A DNA stretch of 7,037 nucleotides from Desulfobacterales bacterium (GTDB lineage: Bacteria > Desulfobacterota > Desulfobacteria > Desulfobacterales > Desulfosalsimonadaceae), in contig JAOZOL010000127.1 of assembly GCA_029933295.1 (NCBI GenBank), positions 1-7,037 of the forward strand, given 5' to 3'. This document shows, in pieces, positions 6,212 through 7,037 of this stretch (within the stretch, counting starts at the first letter, position 1; each line of letters begins with the position of its first letter). The position numbers and the translations under genes are program-made. The notes under the pieces were generated by a model. The model ran no database searches and was not told where the DNA came from. It saw only the letters and a program-made list of their open reading frames with translations.

Positions 6212-7014
6212 TGGAATTTAAAGAAATTTTATTTAAAATAAATGACCATATCGCAGTCCTTACATTAAACCGACCGGAAATTCGAAACGCTATTTCCAGC
6301 CGGGGAATTATCGAAGAGATTGAAACTGCATGTCGAATGGTCAATGACGATATGACAGTTAAAGTATTAATTATTACGGGCACTGATCCTTCCTTTTCAT
6401 CCGGCGGTAATGTAAAAGACATGGCTTCAAAAGAGGGAATGTTCGGTGGTACACCCGCCCAGCTGATGGAAAATTATCGAAAAAACATACAGCGTATTCC
6501 GCTTGCCGTGTTTGATGTTGCGGTGCCTACCATTGCCGCGGTTAACGGCCCGGCCATCGGAGCTGGTTGCGATCTGTCGTTAATGTGCGATATGCGAATT
6601 GCATCGAGAAAAGCAAAGTTCGGCGAAACATTTTTATCTGTCGGGCTGATACCGGGTGATGGCGGTGCGTATTTTCTTCCCCGCGCAGTGGGGATGGCGC
6701 GTGCCTGTGAAATGACCTTTACCGGAGAAGTCATTGATGCGCAAAAAGCCTTGGATATCGGCCTTGTCAATGAAATGGTTCCCCATGCGCAATTAATGGA
6801 AAAAACCTTTGATCTGGCTGCAAAGATCACATCAAAACCAGCCGAAGCCCTTCGCATGGCCAAACGCCTGCTTTATGCGGGTCAGGACACGACTCTTCGA
6901 AAATTGCTTGAGCAGTCCGCCGCCTACCAGTCTTTATGCCATCACACCGAGGATCACATGGAAGCGCTTTCAGCCATGTTTGAAAAAAGAAAGCCTGAGT
7001 TTAAGGGGAGGTAG
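6211..7014 (+). CDS. Divergent crotonase-family protein (enoyl-CoA hydratase/isomerase-like)
   Basis: A complete 267-residue crotonase-fold protein acting on an acyl-CoA thioester; reaction unknown. It starts with the family strand HIAVLTLNRPEIRNAIS (13-29), and the oxyanion-hole region is FSSGGNVKDM (62-71). At the two catalytic glutamate positions of classical hydratases it has Asp121 (GAGCDL) and Phe141 (FGETFLSVG). An acid is present nearby at Asp150 (GLIPGDGGAYFLP), and Glu139 lies two residues from the lost position. This differs from the first crotonase in the window, which has both glutamates. It is therefore unlikely to be a second copy of the same hydratase. An isomerase, hydrolase, dienoyl-CoA isomerase-like enzyme or hydratase of a different acyl-CoA are all possible. 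The C-terminus EKRKPEFKGR is family-typical. Its start overlaps the stop of the DUF6125-like gene. Confidence 0.85.
   Translation: MEFKEILFKINDHIAVLTLNRPEIRNAISSRGIIEEIETACRMVNDDMTVKVLIITGTDPSFSSGGNVKDMASKEGMFGGTPAQLMENYRKNIQRIPLAVFDVAVPTIAAVNGPAIGAGCDLSLMCDMRIASRKAKFGETFLSVGLIPGDGGAYFLPRAVGMARACEMTFTGEVIDAQKALDIGLVNEMVPHAQLMEKTFDLAAKITSKPAEALRMAKRLLYAGQDTTLRKLLEQSAAYQSLCHHTEDHMEALSAMFEKRKPEFKGR
7007..7012 (+). promoter_or_regulatory. Probable Shine-Dalgarno site for a following gene
   Basis: GGAGGT, a full anti-SD match, overlaps the last codons of the second crotonase and lies 10 bases before a GTG at 7023. It implies the operon continues beyond the right edge, although the match could be incidental to the Gly-Arg codons. 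Confidence 0.4.
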
Positions 7015-7022
7015 GGGCGTAA

Positions 7023-7037
7023 GTGTCAAATTGTTTT
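7023..7037 (+). CDS. Possible start of a further co-directional gene, 3' partial
   Basis: GTG followed by codons for Ser-Asn-Cys-Phe runs open to the window end. It begins 8 bases after the crotonase stop and 10 bases after GGAGGT. Five codons are too few to identify a product, and the real start may lie further downstream. Confidence 0.3.

Noticed and set aside
5958..6422. Minus-strand open frame of about 154 codons spanning the DUF6125-like/crotonase junction
   Set aside because: Fully opposite two well-supported genes, with a low-complexity translation and no family motif.

Overview
The window holds six tightly packed, co-directional genes on the + strand, with no gene-free stretch longer than about 56 bases. 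They look like one operon for branched acyl-CoA breakdown. In order they are: an AUH/LiuC-type enoyl-CoA hydratase cut by the left edge; a biotin-dependent acyl-CoA carboxylase carboxyltransferase subunit of the methylcrotonyl-CoA carboxylase beta type; an HMG-CoA-lyase-like DRE-TIM enzyme; an acetoacetyl-CoA synthetase; an uncharacterised cysteine-rich protein that I recall as DUF6125-like; and a second, divergent crotonase. A possible next gene begins with GTG at the right edge.

Read as a pathway, the first four genes match the lower half of leucine/isovalerate catabolism. 3-Methylcrotonyl-CoA is carboxylated to 3-methylglutaconyl-CoA, hydrated to HMG-CoA, cleaved to acetyl-CoA and acetoacetate, and the acetoacetate is re-activated to acetoacetyl-CoA. 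The hydratase is very AUH-like, and the synthetase keeps the adenylating-enzyme motifs. The carboxyltransferase and the lyase depart from textbook family motifs at active-site loops. In particular, the lyase lacks the catalytic cysteine and the asparagine metal ligand of characterised HMG-CoA lyases and carries a longer loop there. The substrate is therefore either leucine-derived with an unusual lyase, or a related branched or isoprenoid-like acyl-CoA. The biotin carboxylase/biotin carrier subunit and the acyl-CoA dehydrogenase that such a pathway needs are not in the window.

The last two genes are the least understood. The DUF6125-like protein has an internally duplicated helical module and a C-terminal set of five cysteines. 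It overlaps the second crotonase by one base (TAATG), so the two are probably co-translated. That crotonase has Asp and Phe where classical hydratases have their two catalytic glutamates.

The organism is bacterial, with moderate GC content by eye, good Shine-Dalgarno sites and ATG starts. The combination of protein types and the DUF6125-like gene suggests a Desulfobacterota-like (sulfate-reducer or syntroph-type) anaerobe. That is an impression from protein style, not proven by the sequence. No tRNA, rRNA, CRISPR, insertion sequence, riboswitch or convincing terminator was seen.
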